A stretch of 64,000 nucleotides of DNA from NCBI RefSeq assembly GCF_051020765.1, contig NC_134937.1:17414947-17478946 (forward strand), given 5' to 3'. Both the position numbers and the translations under genes were made by a program. The stretch comes from Lasioglossum baleicum (taxonomy: Eukaryota; Arthropoda; Insecta; Hymenoptera; Halictidae). Below the pieces are notes generated by a model. The model ran no database searches. It was not told the origin of the DNA and saw only the letters and a program-made list of their open reading frames with translations. Below, piece after piece: positions 12,923 through 27,044 of this stretch. How positions within the stretch are numbered: position 1 is the stretch's first letter; each line of letters starts with the position of its first letter.

Positions 12923-15790
12923 TATTGTGCTAACCCGCGGACAGTGTCACCATCGCCGCGAAAGGTGCCTTGTTCATACGAGTTTCTGTATAATATTATA
13001 CTCACCCGTAGTGGTCGTCAAAAATTTCACACTTCCATTGCTCTCGTAAACGCGTAAAATCTATTTCGGTCTATTTCAAACAATTTACAAAATGATGTGT
13101 ACGTGCTTGGGAATTAGGATGGGATGCAAGATGCTCGAGAGCACGTCGCAGCGAAACGAAATTGTAATTTTATGGAGAAGACAATTAATTCCCGAGGATT
13201 TGGACACGAGCCAGCCCATGTATATTTAATTTCGCCGGTACAATTGAGCGGAGTTGCACGCTGATTAAAGCATAATTTGCCCGATCCATCTTTCGACCCC
13301 GTTTCGGCTGGTCACGGATAACTCAACGCAGCCGATCATTTTCCCACGGCGTTGCAGGGCGCATGACTTACGGGGGACCGCGATAAGCATTGTTTGGGAG
13401 ATCCGGATGAAGGAAGGAGAATAGAGAGAGGGTGGTAAGAAAGAGAGATTAGGGGTGTGTAGGAGGGTGCAGGAGAAGAAGTGGAAAAATTGAATTGGTG
13501 ATCTCATACGGGGAAATCCCGTGGCTTGAACTCGGGAACACTGCCAAATGGGTCAGAACTGGTATTGAGCTGGTACAGCAGCTACAGCGTTGTACTGCTG
13601 ACCTCAGCCCCCCTCTCGTCCCCCCTCTCTCACCACCCACTCGTTCGACCGACCCCCGTTTGGCCCCCCGTGGCCCCGCCGGCCCCTAGACGCCGATCTA
13701 GAGCGATTCTAGAGCGAGGCCAGCGGCGGAGAGCGACTATTCTCTCGGCGCTGCTCATCTTATGTCACTCGTTTCTCCGCTTCTATTGTTCCGCGAGACC
13801 ATCCTCCTCGGCCATCGGTCCAGGCTTGCACAAACTAATTCAATGAGAATTAACTCGGGGGTGGATCGCCTACTCTAACGAACTCTTCTATCCGAGTCGG
13901 GCTCTGCCGCAGCATCCCTGACATAGTTTATCCGAAGCAACCTCGCGTTGGCGCAGTATTCTTCTCGCGAGGACCTTTAGCATTTTGTTTCACCGATTTC
14001 TCTGTTCGTTTTCCTCGACGGAGGCGCTCTTGAATCGATTCTGGCTGAAGAGACAGCGGATCTTTATGCGAAATAGAAAATCTTGTATACCTGAACTGCA
14101 ACAAATTGGAGTCTCATTTCTTTTTAATGCTTTTGCCGTTTTAAATTGCACATTTTCTCGGTACAGTTCGCCCGATGGTCGAGGTTTCCACGCGACGTTC
14201 GATCGCCAAAGTGGAAAAGTTCCCTCGAAATCCGCGATTCCACGGCACGATATACGCAGAGAGCGGGCCCGTTATCGGCTCTGGAGACCACGAAAGGAAG
14301 AATTAATCGCGATAAAATATCTGCGGCAGTCTCTCGGAGTGGGCAGTTTTAATGCGATAGCGGCAGTAAATATACACCACGCGTCGTCGTCGTCGACTAC
14401 CGGCTCTCGTTGGTATGGCCGATCCGCTATCTAATCATAGAGGCTCGTATATTTGCGTAATCCCTTCTTCGTGTTTGAACTTTCGGAAACAGAAGCGTCC
14501 CAGAAAAGCTCGACCCGGTTTCACCGCGGCTGGAACGGAACGAAGAGAAACGTGAAGCGATAGACAGAGAAGGAGATGGAAGGAGTCCTACAAAAGCTAC
14601 CGGGGAGCGATTGTCGGAGGGTTAAACGAACGAGCGCATCCTTTCACGGAATCTGACTTGGTTTCGTTCGGTTTCAGGGAGACGCTTCGAGGCCTCCTTT
14701 ACGCGGAGAGGTTCGATCTGCCGACCTGGGATTTCGCGTTTTCAGGAGAGTGCGTGTTTCTATTGGTTGGCAAAACCGTGGGAGGACTGCAGGCACGTGT
14801 TAACGTGACGGAGAAGGCGGTCTGACACGGTGATAGTTCGGGATCTGCCGGTCGAGAACCTTCCCCAGGGTCCACCCGAAACACGATTTATCACGGACCT
14901 TGTCCTGTGCCCTTTCTTTTCAAAATGCATCCATTTTCTGTCTCGCCGTTGCGGGAATCCTCCTATCCCTTTCGTTCCACATTCTGTGTCGGCTACCAGT
15001 TAAATGTGTGACCTATTTCTCGAGACGATAAAAGGCAAGCGAAGTAGACTAAAAATGCTTTTGCCGAGCCTTATCTCGGCAGTCATATGTACGAGTCACT
15101 TTAAAGCACTAGTACTGCAGCCAGTTTTTGTTCTAACATTTTTAGAAGAACACGAACAATTGTCAAAGGAATAGCGAAGTGTGTTACCTGGTCGCTAAGA
15201 TATACCGAGCCGTGCGATATTCATTGAGAACCACTCGGTTTCGAAACGTACATAAATATGTCTTATCGCAGGTCAATTGACTTCGACTGTAATCTAAATT
15301 GTTAGTTAATGGGGTGTTCGCATTTAGAGTCGTCAATTTTTTGACCATATCTATAAGTTTTATTTCTAAATACGTTATACGTGTGTAAAATTTGAAAAAA
15401 GTTTGTTTTTCCGCAATATTCTTGTCCAGGTATTGTATAACAAGACCAAATTCTAACGACAACAGCGAAAACATAAATCAAACATAAGATGCTAAAACGA
15501 TCATAAATAATATCGTATATTTACGACGCCCACCACCTTGTAGCTGGCACGAAGATACAATTAATTTCATGCAACGCGCTCTAATTTACGCGAGGCTAGT
15601 TAATGAGATTTCTTCCGTATCCCTGCTAGCATTTCGAGAGGGGTATACGTCGCGCGTTTAATAGAAACTTCGCAAGAAAGCCTCAGCATTTCACGTACAT
15701 ATACAAAAATTACGTACATTTCTCCATGCAATTTCCTCCTACCACTAAAAACCGTCTCATTAAAGAAGAGAAAAACATACCTCTCGTACA

Positions 15791-15799
15791 GAGAGCGAG

Positions 15800-15833
<34 letters not shown>
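15791..15833. repeat. (GA)n microsatellite
   Basis: An imperfect then perfect GA run, including GAGAGCGAGAGCGAGA at its start. Confidence 0.9.
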
Positions 15834-15835
<2 letters not shown>

Positions 15836-16120
15836 GATGCTATTACATGTAGCATACATCGCTTAAGTATAATCCGCTGATTTTAATGATGTAGGATACA
15901 GTTTGCAGAAAAATATTTTCCATTTTTAGCACGTTCGCCACCAGCACTTGATTCGTTGCTCACCTTCGCTGTTAAAATGCTGTGGTGGTCTCAATCTTTC
16001 TAGTCTCACACAAGAGCATATACGCTACTGTTACAAAACAAATCTTTTTTAGAAAAGTGGTTCTGACAAAAAGAATTGCACCACGTTACTCAGAGTGGCT
16101 CGTGAATTCATGTTTAATAT

Positions 16121-16271
16121 GTAGACTGTAGATTTTATGCATTTATAAGAGAAAACAGTGGAAGAAATTTGAGCGCATCAATACGTAATTTTCAATGTTT
16201 AAAAAGGTTCCAGAGCGTCTGGCAATGGGTGCAGAGAATTTTCATTTTGCACAAAGATTCGCAGACTAATG
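16121..16271. mobile_element. Diverged hAT-like MITE copy
   Basis: The left end TAGACTGTAGATTTTATGCA and the right end CACAAAGATTCGCAGACTA are inverted relatives of the TAGACTGCGGATCTTTATGC terminus. No 8-bp duplication is visible. Confidence 0.5.
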
Positions 16272-19200
16272 ATCAAAATTGATTATCGATAGTTCGAGCG
16301 GTTTTAATAATGTAATATGTATTCGACCACTTTCGAGGGAAGCGTCTTCACAATGTCGCTGATCGCGAGAGACAAAGAAGCTTATCATTCGATCGGGATA
16401 GGTATAGCGTTAGGCCGAGTCCCTTGTCAGGCTCGGAAGTTCGCATTCTTCCCGTGTCCCCGTTCCGGCAGGGCAGCAGGCCGATAAATCTGGCTCGGAT
16501 GGGCGGCGATATTCGGTTGTGTGGCCGTCATCGCCGCAGCCGCCGACGCCGCCGTTGAAATCAATCGCAATTGAGGCTTTAATTAATCGGAATGTAGGTC
16601 GGCCGGCCTCGTGGAAAATTCAACAACGGGGGGAAAAAGACGCGCGCGCGGTTTATTTCCTTCGCCGCTCCTCTCCCGCGACCTCAGAGACCGAAACTAG
16701 ACCACGCGAAGCTTTTGGTAAATGTGTCAACTACCCGCCGGCACGGGATCAATACTTGCGCGCCCTGGTTTGCTCCTCTCTTCTCTTCTCTTCTCCTCTC
16801 CTTCCACCACACTCTCCCCTCCTCCCTTCTACTCTCTCTCTCTCTCTCCCTCTCTCTCAGTTTGCTCTTCCACACGATTCTCCTCTCCCGTTCGAGAGAC
16901 TCGAGCTCGCTCGCACCCTTGTCCACGGTGCTCGTGGCCTTCTCTCGTCTCTCTTCTCTTCTCGCTACCCCTACGATTCTTATACCCCCCTCTACAACCC
17001 CTCCCACCATTGCCGTGCAACCCCCATTGTCGAGCTTGTTACGGAACATTTCGTCCCGCTTTTCCGCGGGGCGCAGTCTCTAATTGTCGACGCTGTCGTC
17101 AGGCAGAAATTATCGGTCGGGCTAAGCCGAAGAACAATCGGCCGCGTTCGATCGCCGACCAGAGATACATGCACCGAGATCTTCTTCCTATGAACCGCGA
17201 ATTCTGCACGGATATCTGCATTTTTCAGGACCTGCATCGCGCGATTGCTACCGGTCGGCGGATTCCGTGTATTTCGAACGTTCGCGGGTCGATGCGATTA
17301 AACTTCTTCTATTTTGGAATTCAGTTCCTTTTTAACCATGATCGAACCCTTGCACTATGATCCCAGACTCGTGTAGATTTCGATGAAACTCGGAAAACTG
17401 ACGATTCCATCGAAATGTGTACTGTTATGCCGAGGAATACACGATTATTAAAATATATAGAATGTCTACTAAACACAGAAAATAAATAACGAATGACTTG
17501 AATGCATTTTCCATTCCCAAACGCCGAATACACGGATCAACTTTCTTCGCGTGTAACGTTCATTCTTTTCGTCGTCACATTTTGACCAACCATTTTAAAC
17601 TCACGTCAGTTTGGGGATGCATGTGGAGTCGCGAATGGTCGACCAGGTTAAAATCGTTCGAATTCGGTGTTTTTCCTGTCGAAGTGTCGCCGGGATCGTT
17701 TTGTTTGCGGGAATAACAATTTACTGTTGCTCGTCTCTCTGTTCCCGGTTCTTCCCACTGTTTTCGCTTCATCCCCCTCGTATCCCCTCGCCTCCCTTCA
17801 ACGCCCGATCGTCTCACCCCTGATGCCACCTGCCTCCTGGAAGGGAACGGGCTCAATAGAGGGACGAGGGGTGCTCGAGGGGGCTGGATTTCAATGGGGC
17901 AAAGGGAATCGAGCCCCGGATTCACCCCAACGACTGCTCTCGCGCATGCTTCGGGCCTCGAAAACGTGCTTCCTACTACCCTTCCAGGATCCAGTGTGCC
18001 CGTGCGTTTCGTCCTGGCCAGGACCCTGTATCCTCCTCCCAAAATCCACGGAAACCGCTGCGATCCTCCGCATTTTTGGACAACTAATTGAAAAATGTCC
18101 ACAGGGACATCTAAAGCTTGTGATAACAGATGATGAAATCTTTCAACTCCTTAATTTCAATATCAAATATGCACAACGCGACCATTTATTTCTTTCCTCA
18201 AAACGGGACATCTATTAATTTTTAGGTAATAGTACGTGTACTGGAGAAAACGCATATTTCTTTATATGTAGTTTCTATTTACTGATGAAAAAAACAGGGA
18301 TGAACACGTGAAGATAAATAATCGATGTGGTCTTATATTTTTCTGAAGAACGAACTCTTCAGTGTATGTACTCTCGCAACCGAGGAGCGAGCGAACTATA
18401 CCAGGCTTCTGTCGACTTACAATGTGTGAGACTTATCGGCATGTCCTAGGCTAGAGTAGAGACGCTACCGTCGGATGATTTTTCGATTTTTCGCGTCCTT
18501 TTTTGAAATTGTTACCGTGGGTTGCTCTCTTTGTGAAAACGGGACATTTCGGCGTCCCGAAGATTTGCTTGGGGACAATGGGACAGACTACCTAAAAGCG
18601 GGACGTATGGTCACATTAAATATGCATAAAGATCCGCACTCTAGTTATTAGTACACATTTCATTTCTCAATCTCCGACGCCTGCAACAGCAAGCTCCAAA
18701 AAGATAATAAAAGCCTGTGTTCGTTCTTGCGCACGCAGGAAGCAGATGTTTTATAAACGATGCTCGCTGTCACAGTTTCGATGCTCGTCGGAATGACTCA
18801 ATTTCGCGAAAGCTAAACATTATGTGTACGGTAGAAAATAAGCGAAATTTGGTATTTAAAGTGACGCTTGTCCGAGGCCGTGACGCAAGGCGGTAGTAAT
18901 AATAATATGGACGCGAAGGACAGGACAGAATTCGACATTGGCGTTGCCAAGGCTCGGTATCTCTCTGCTTGCCAGTCACCGTTTCCGCTGGCTTCCGATT
19001 TTTCTGCAATTATGTAACCGGGGATGAGCAAGTGCCATCGGAATTTCACTATTCTTAGCTGGATATTTGCCGGTGTGTTACGTCAAACCTTGGCTTGTCA
19101 GCGGCCGCGGAGGTAACGGGCAGACTTACACCGGCGAGATCGATTTTCTCGCTCGATAGAGCCTCGATCTTGACATTTTGGCGAACGCGCTCGCGCGCGC

Positions 19201-20511
19201 TCTCCTTTCGCAATCGATGTCTTTATCTCTCGAGTTCTCCCTGCTTCCTTTCGAATCGACATTTCAATCGGCGCGTTCATTTTCTTCCTGGGGCATTAAC
19301 ACGCTCGTTACGATATTCGAACTGTTACGATATCGTAAAAACGAACCGTAAAACTATAAACCGGGACTCGTTTTAAAGCTCCAACCCTCCTCTTTCGCAA
19401 TCCACCCGTTCTTTCCTCTTTAAAACGTTTCTACGTGATACAGCAGGTGGTGAACCGAAGATCTACTCCTTCTCGAAAATGCTACAAGTTCAAACGTATC
19501 TGAAGACTTTGAAAAATGTTTTCTGCGACTGAATCCAACGCAGATTTGCACACTGTTTTATGAAGCAAAACAGTGGACCAAGTTCGACCGCTTATATCGA
19601 TGCAAATTCTGCGGTGCACTCTTCATTGAAAGTGCAATAGGTCGGTGAAAAAAAATCGTATAGCCAATTTTGAGGTGTCGTTGCAAAGAGGAAGGCTCAA
19701 TCTTCAAATCCATGGTACATTCATTCTCGTGAAAAATTTCTCAGAGTTTCTAGAGGCGTTCAAATTGACGTGATATTTTCTTTCATGTTTCGTGAAAGGA
19801 TACACAACTATGAAGACTGTGATACACACCGGCAGCCAGCGTATTAAATTGAATTCGAAGTGTACGATGTATACTACTTTTACTTTTGCGCGTAAAAGTT
19901 AAATATCGCTTTACGATGTAATTAATCTTGGCTCCATAAAGAGTGGCGACACATTTCCATAGTTTATTCCGGGGTTTGGGGTTTCACGTTCGTTGTATAT
20001 GTATACATATGAATGCAGCCCCGAGCTCGGTTTCGGACATTCTCGCAAAAAGTTGCGGATCGATGCAAAACGCAGCCAATCGCGTGGTTAGCGACCTCAT
20101 TCATCGAAATGAATGGCGAAAGTCCGGCGTTGCTATGCGTTTCTGCTGTTACAAGCTTGACGGTTTGCAAAAACGAAAAAAAACCATCGTTTTCCGCCGC
20201 GATCGTGAAATACTGCGACCGGCGAACGAAATAGAAATTCTGCTAAAAGATCGAGAATGAACGAACTGTTTCTTCGACGGTGTGCTGCGGGAGGGGGCCA
20301 TAACCGAGCACGAAATATTGTTCCATAAATCTGTCATTAGGAGACAAAAGCACATAAATCACGCCGAGACAGTTCACTTTCAAGATATTATTGCCTGGAA
20401 GTACTTATTCTCCGTCGTTGACTTCGACTTTGGTGCAATTGAGTTTTGACGCGGTTCGAATGCGGACTGTATACATATGTATACGTTTTATGCATTTGGT
20501 GCAGGCAAAGA

Positions 20512-20900
20512 CTTAGTAAAAAAAAATTAAACCGACCTCGAAAAAACGCACTAAAAAAATGCACTGAAAAGTATGAAATAATTTCCATTTAATTTATGCG
20601 AATACACACGAACAAAATTGAAAATTTTCCAAATGACAGATGTCGCTTATTATGATTTCATTGGAATATGATAGACTTGGAAATCGGTAGATGGGAAGAG
20701 AAGATACATTCATATGTGAAAGCATGTAGGAGAATTTAAGGATTTTCGTAATTTCCAGTGTCGAAAATTTTCAATTTTGCGCCGCCTCCGAAAATATTGT
20801 ATTGTATCTAAGTTCGTGTGCATTCACATAAATTAGATGGAAATTATTTCATACTTTTTAGTGCGTTTTTTCGAAGTCGGTTTAATTTCTTTTTATGGAA
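20512..20900. repeat. Foldback (inverted-repeat) element
   Basis: The left arm (about 20,512-20,640) is the diverged reverse complement of the right arm (about 20,760-20,900). The shared core includes ACGCACTAAAAA, AAGTATGAAATAATTTCC and CACACGAAC. A spacer of about 120 bp lies between the arms. The left arm carries a short duplication of its GCACT core that the right arm lacks. It is non-coding and probably a non-autonomous DNA element. Confidence 0.7.
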
Positions 20901-21202
20901 TTTGTTTATTTCACTCTTTTTAGTGGAACGAGCATTAGTAGAACACCGTAGGATGGTTTGCAAAAAAATGCAAAATTTGCTTTCAAGGGACCAATCGGGA
21001 GACATATCCTACAAAATGCAGAAGGTTTCGTCCTTATTGGTCCATCCATCTCGGAGTAATCGGTGAACATACATAGAAAAAAAGCGATAAAAACAAAAAA
21101 AGGCACATACAGATCGAATTGAGTAACCTCCTCCTTTTGTGAAGTCGCTTAATTATTACGGAAAGAATCTAGAATCTAGATTTTAGAATTCAGAAATTTG
21201 GT

Positions 21203-21222
21203 GGAACGTTCGTGAACGTTCC
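21203..21222. promoter_or_regulatory. Perfect four-pentamer heat-shock-element-like site
   Basis: GGAACGTTCGTGAACGTTCC fits nGAAnnTTCnnGAAnnTTCn exactly: four alternating inverted pentamers, the high-affinity arrangement for trimeric HSF. It is also a 9-bp palindrome around GT. Further GAA-type half-sites (TAGAATCTAGAATCTAGA) lie about 30 bp to the left. No heat-shock gene is visible nearby, so function is inferred from the motif only. Confidence 0.5.
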
Positions 21223-24079
21223 GGGCAATAATAGAGTCCTGTAAAAATTAATGGGAGCAGGTGTTGGAAGCGGGGCCGGGTCATCAGGTTAAGGGGGCAA
21301 GAGCAGAAATTTTTTGAAAACAGTACTTCCCTCGTTTCGCTGTTCGTTTACAGAAATATTCGTGGGAGAGGAGGCGCAAATAGCCAGTCAAATTCGAACG
21401 GCGTCGGCTCGTTACGGAAATATCCGTAGTCTGCGGGGGTGAGTTTCCCGTGGCGGTCGACTCGTAAATAATTAGTATCGGCCAGCTAGATCGTTGAAGC
21501 AACAAAGACGCAGACAGCGCAAGGGGTGGGGACTGATCGAAAGGGCCGAATCTATTGGGTGGCTCCAAAAATTCTGATGAAATCATACACAGTTCGCGGT
21601 TCTCTCAATTATGTGGGGGTTGAGAACGATTCTTACGAACCTTCACAATAATTTGCTAAATAAATTAATAAACGGCCGATGAAGGGGTGCAACAAAACGG
21701 TGTAAAAATAGCCATTTTCTTAGCTAAACATTCCACGGGTATTGTTTTTACCAGCCATCGCGAAGGGGTCTCTCTGTACAGCTCTGAAAGTTAAGGGTTG
21801 AAATACATTTCTTGACGTACCTCGGAAACTAGAGGTCGTAGAGCAGTGAATTTTTTTTTAGATTGCGTGTGATCAAATGGGAATTTTGTCATGGATGTTA
21901 TTTGGTGGTAGGATGATGGGATTCGTTAATTTTCGGAAAGATTGCGGAAACTTCAGCAGCCACCCAATAGATACGAAGACTCGTCCTCGTCCTCGTCCTC
22001 GCCCTCGCCGCTCACTAGGCGGCTGAATTTTCAATAGTGGGGCTGGATCGATGGCAGGGTTGACCCAGTGACCTGGAACCCGCCGCGCGCCGGTTAGTTT
22101 ACGAACTGCAGCCTCGATCGATGCGGGATATACTGGATACCCAATCGCAATTACATTCCCGCCGCCTTCGCCCCGCTCTTCGACAGCGAAACATTTTTCG
22201 TTTCGTTACGTTTCGTTTCGTTCGCGGCGGTTCTAATGGAACTGGCCACGGCCAGTAATTCAATTATATCAGCCGAGAATTTTTCATAGTAATTACTCTG
22301 ACATCGAATCCTCAAGAGCGTCCTTACGAGGGTTGCGTCCGAATCGTTCGTATCCTTTTCGTCGTCAGGGGTGAGAAGCTAGTGGATAATAATAACAAAG
22401 ATGTTTCGATACGTCAGAGCACCGACATTTAATTATTTACAAAGTCCATTACGTTTAACATTTTGAGTGATAATACAAGATTAACTACAATGATTATACT
22501 CGAACAACATTTATGGGTTTTCCAGGTAACGATCGGCTGAACACGCATTACCCATTAATGAAGAAAAAGAAACTGATCGAACAGAAGACGCATGCACCTT
22601 CGTCCGACTGCAAATGCCCATCGAGGTGAGATCCTTGAACTTTAAAAAAATCAACGCTGCGAACATTTCTTTTTGCAATATTTCCTACGTAATCGGCGAT
22701 CTACATTGACTTCTGAATTGTCACATAAATATTTACCGGGTCACGATAAGATAGTATTGTTTTTCCCGGGACGATTAGATCCTTATTTCTGGCGTTCGAC
22801 AATTTCGACGAATTAATTCTTATCGATACCATTTATAAAGCTGAATCATCGGCATGTATTTTTAGAGTGTGTTGCGCGCTCGCGTCGTCCTGGCAGACAT
22901 TAAGTCTATAACTATCGCGGAGATATTTTCGCGACTGGCAATCGCGAACACGGCGAAGGACAGATGTCGTCCAATTGCAGCAGGGAATGTCCAATCTTCT
23001 CCCACCTGTTGCCGAGCACCCTACACGCAAATAATAAGATCGTTTATCATTAATGTTGGTCGATTGTGTTGATGTTTATTCAACAAAATCCCGCTGTTCC
23101 CGCAACAATCGATCGCCGAACGGTGGCACACGAATGTGCTTCAATTGCTCATTCATTGAAGCTACAAGTCGGTCTATACTTTCAATTTGTACAGCCTTGC
23201 CTTTTTAATTATATATTTCTCGTGAATATTTAAAGGAAGCCTCGGGGAAACGTACTCGATCGATCGTCGAGCTTCCTGTTCGTCTACAGAGCCAGGAATA
23301 AGTTTCAATCTCTCGTTTATTGAAATCAGAAAATTTTCATCCTTCTATTTTTGAATTTTCCCGTTTCGCCAAGCTCTGAAATTAAAAGTTCGAAAGTGAA
23401 GGAAGCCTCGAAAAAGCAGCATTCATATTCGCAGACCGAAAGTTTTTCAGAACGGGAGAATTGAAAATAAAGGTTGAAACAAAATTTTTTGAGGAAATTT
23501 ATAGAATATATGCACCAGCGAGAAGACTGAGATTTTATTCTCGAGACTATAATTATATTCCTGTTCCTCAGGGACCATCTGCAAACGCGGAAATTTGCAT
23601 AGACATCCGCAGTCTATTATTAGCGAACCTGCTTCGACCTTAACACATAATTACAGTAAAAGAAACGCTCGCTTCTAGACAAGCAAGCACACAGAAAAGA
23701 AGTTTGTCGGACTCGAAAACTCACTTTTCAGAGAAAACCTCGGGGCGTTGAACAGTTCGCAAGCAGGCCGCGGATGTTAGCGCAAAATTCGCAGATGTTT
23801 GTTTGCTTATTGGGTGTGCACCGCTAAACTTGATTAAAGCATCAAGTTTCCTTGCTTCGGTCGCATCAACATCCGTGGTTTCTTTATACGTAAGACGCAA
23901 AGATTTTAAACATGCCTGTCAATTTGTTGGGAACCTTCAATAACAATTTTCTCGAGTTCTTCTTCTCTACATAATTATTTTTCGAAAATAGGTCGCAATT
24001 TTTCTTGAAAAGGTCGGTTGAGATCTCCACTGTGTTCACCCTCGCAAGGTAACGTCTGATTTAAGGTCTAATCTAATTT

Positions 24080-24612
24080 ACTTTTCAATAAAATCTCCAC
24101 ATAAAATTAATTTTTCATAATTTTTAATCCTAAAAAAGCTTCCTCATTTTTTTATTATTTAGTCTTTTTAATGCAAAAATCAAGTTATTATTATTAATTC
24201 GAGAGATAATTTTTACCTAAGTAAAAATCCCTTATTTTTAGTTTCATTAAACATATATGAAATTAATATAAATTTTCCAACTTATTATATAATATATAAT
24301 TTTCAAAACATTTAAAATGAAACCTTAATATTACACCCTTCATAATATTAAGCCTTATTATTACATTAAATCTAAATAACTATTCAATACTAAATACAAT
24401 ACAAATAATATAAATCCATTAAATAATATTAATTCTACAATATATAAACAATATTAACCCTCAAATATTATTAATTCTATCCAAAGCTATAATATTAACT
24501 CCTCAATTAATATTAATTATTCAATAACATTAACTATTCAATAAAATTCATTAAATAATATTAACGCTCAAATACTATTATTATTAATACTAATATTATT
24601 CCCTCCTACGAG
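24080..24612. other. AT-rich low-complexity block
   Basis: Almost pure A/T with recurring AATATTAA, TATTAATTCT and ATTAAATAATATTAA words and stops in all frames. The edges are sharp against ordinary sequence on both sides. Confidence 0.8.
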
Positions 24613-25327
24613 GGAAGGACCCCAAAACAAACAGATTTAATTTTATTCTTTTCAAAAAACTGAAGCTGTGGTCTCTGAGGTTAATTGAGTTGCGGGGGTG
24701 CAGCAGGTAATTAGAAACTTTAAGGGCAGCCACCCCTTTCCTACTAAGCTTCCATTGGTCACTTTGCGCGTACGTGACATAAACAAACGGTGAAAATGAC
24801 TTTGTAATCCACGTTGATTACAAACTTCCGACACGAAGAAACTCGCGCGCGGAGGAAGAGAAGGGAGCAAGGGGCGACGGAAAGGACACGTCGAGTAAGA
24901 TTGAAAGTAGCGCCATAAATCGAGCATTGACCCTCTTTTTGGGATTCTTCCGCTCGGCTGGGAAAAGTGGATGGACGAGCGCGCGAGCATTTATACGACC
25001 GTTGGAGACAGTTGTCGCGTTAGAAAACCAACTGGGAATCACGCGAAGACAGACAGGGAAGAAGGGCGAAAACTGTACTCTTCGTCTTGATCACCATTTT
25101 TTACTAACAAAATAAATATCCATGAAAAACGACCCTCGAAACACCCATCGTTTTTCAAGAGCTCCGCCTCGAAGGGTGTCTTGTAGAATTTTTTTTAGGA
25201 GAACCTATAAAGATTTTCAAACCCGGTTTGGTGCACTTTATTGCTCAATGTTCAAGCTACGATTGAGAATTTTTTTGCACCAGAAACGTTAGTCTTGAAT
25301 TTTCTGGCTATTTTTTTAATAACTCTG

Positions 25328-25508
25328 TTAACCCATTGCACTCGAAGCAATTTGAACTCCGAAATCAAGATATTTGTTTCAACCCGGATCATTTTTGTTC
25401 TATGTAATCTTTTTTACATTGTGCACATCAAATTGAACCTGTTTTCTAATAGTATAACAGTTGAGATTTTTATAATTTATAGAATACAGACATTTCTATA
25501 AACAATTT
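25328..25508. mobile_element. TTAA MITE, copy B (3'-truncated)
   Basis: Starts TTAACCCATTGCACTCGAA and follows the family body (ATCAAGATATTTGTTTCAA, TTTTTTACATTGTGCACAT, ACAGTTGAG), then ends after ATAGAATACAGACATTT. The distal quarter and the second terminal repeat are missing. Confidence 0.75.
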
Positions 25509-25599
25509 GGCACGAACGAATCCACAGAATAGGAAACGCTTCCCACAGAAATGCGCTCTAGAACTGCTAAAACCTTGCGTTTGCGATTGCTGTGCTAAA

Positions 25600-26235
25600 G
25601 TATACAGCTTTAAAACGTGCAATGCAGCCGAAGGCTCATTATACACGCTACTCTAAAAGCTACATTGTTTCCACGCGCCTGCTGCACGTTCTGCACACAA
25701 TACGTATCAACTTTTACCGAATAAAATTAGTCAGCCATCAAATTTGCAATGTTATTAAGACCCATTACATGCAATAAAACTGCCAACAGCTACAATGTTA
25801 CGTGCTGTGCACTCGCCACACGTTTCGCAGTCAGCGTCAGCTTTCACCAAATAAAGTCAGTCAACTGAACAATGTGCAATACTTTCAAAGAATCATTGCA
25901 CACGATAAAAAGCTACAATTATTACGTGCTGTGCACTTGCTGCATGTTCTGCACACAGTATCGACTTTCACCAAACAAAGTCGGTGAACCGTACAATGCG
26001 CAATATTTTCAACGACTCGTTAATAAGCAGTAAAAGTGCCAAAGCTGCATTGTCACGTGTTTCGTGTATACGCTGGATGTTCGGCGGACAATATTTTCGC
26101 GAAGGCTCGTTAATAAACACGAAAAGTGTCGAAGCTGCATCGTTATGTGCAACGTGTTCGGTGCATCTGTTTCGTGGGCCGGTATCAACATTTCCCAAAC
26201 AAAGCGACACACAAAGGCGAAGCACAACGTTCCCA
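25600..26235. repeat. Degenerate tandem repeat, about 130-bp period
   Basis: An AAGCT(A/G)CA(T/A)TG core recurs near 25,659, 25,789, 25,911, 26,043 and 26,132. Each is followed by ACGTG(C/T)TGTGCAC-like, TTTCACCAAA and AATAAAGTCAG-like segments. Divergence and uneven spacing show an old array. Confidence 0.6.
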
Positions 26236-27028
26236 CTCGAAAAGAAAAAAGAAATCACGGAGCACGCACGTGTCGCGTGGAGGAACAACACCCGAAGTTT
26301 CTCAACCTGCGCGACCCGTGGGATGAGTCCTCATGAATCTCTGAGTGTCTTGACCTTTTTTTAAAGCGCGGCCCCACTCGAGAGCCTCGTGTAAAGAAGA
26401 AAGTTAACGGGAACGTTGAATCAAAATGACCAGATACGTCCCACAGCCGGTCGACACTGACTTCAACCATTTATTTATTTGTCTTGTTTTATTTATCTTT
26501 ATTTACCTGCACTCTTACCTGCACTTCTCGTGTGCAGAACGCTACGTGAACGAGGATAACGCGTTGGGCCAGAATCACATTATCCATTTCTAGCAATTAA
26601 TTTACTTGCAGTTCCATCAGGAGCGATTGGGAGACCGGAACGTTGCATGCCTCATTCAGAACCACTGAAGGTAAGGTTAACGACTGGACTGCGGATTTGG
26701 TGCATTTATGACGAGATTGAATAGATGCAATCTAAAATAGTGGTGAGATAAATAGAATTCTCAAAAAGGAGAAACAGTGCAGGACAGGGTCAACTTCTGT
26801 CCGAAAGCGAAGCGGAGCCTCGTGAGAGATGGAATCGTAAGAATTAGGGTTGCGGGTTCTCGGAGGCTAATTGAAGTGTTACGTAACTGGAGGAACGAAC
26901 GGGTACAGGGTTCTGTTGGAGGGTTCCCCGGGTTCAAAGGATGACCCAAAGAACGAACAATGGACACGGTCGGGCTGGCACGGTCCGTCTTGGTCGTTGG
27001 TTTCGTTATGTAAGGCGTTCTTCTGTAG

Positions 27029-27044
27029 GGAGAGAGAGAGAGAG

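Larger units (their letters stand above)
12923..20511. other. Non-coding stretch with low-complexity tracts
   Basis: No exon is supported. It contains a GA microsatellite (15,791-15,833), a long CT/CTTC-rich tract (about 16,760-16,990) that produces long but compositionally biased open frames on both strands, single MITE-like ends near 14,056 and 18,621, and a possible MITE at 16,121-16,271. Confidence 0.6.
20901..25327. other. Non-coding stretch
   Basis: No supported exon. It includes a heat-shock-element-like site (21,203-21,222), a CCTCGT-rich tract near 21,980, a GTTTCGTTACGTTTCG tract near 22,198, a possible old MITE at 23,524-23,616, and a strongly AT-rich block (24,080-24,612). Confidence 0.55.

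Noticed and set aside
16519..17360. Long overlapping open frames of over 200 codons on the plus strand and over 120 on the minus
   Set aside because: They run through a CT/CTTC-rich tract, overlap in several frames on both strands and are Ser/Leu/Pro-rich nonsense with no domain.
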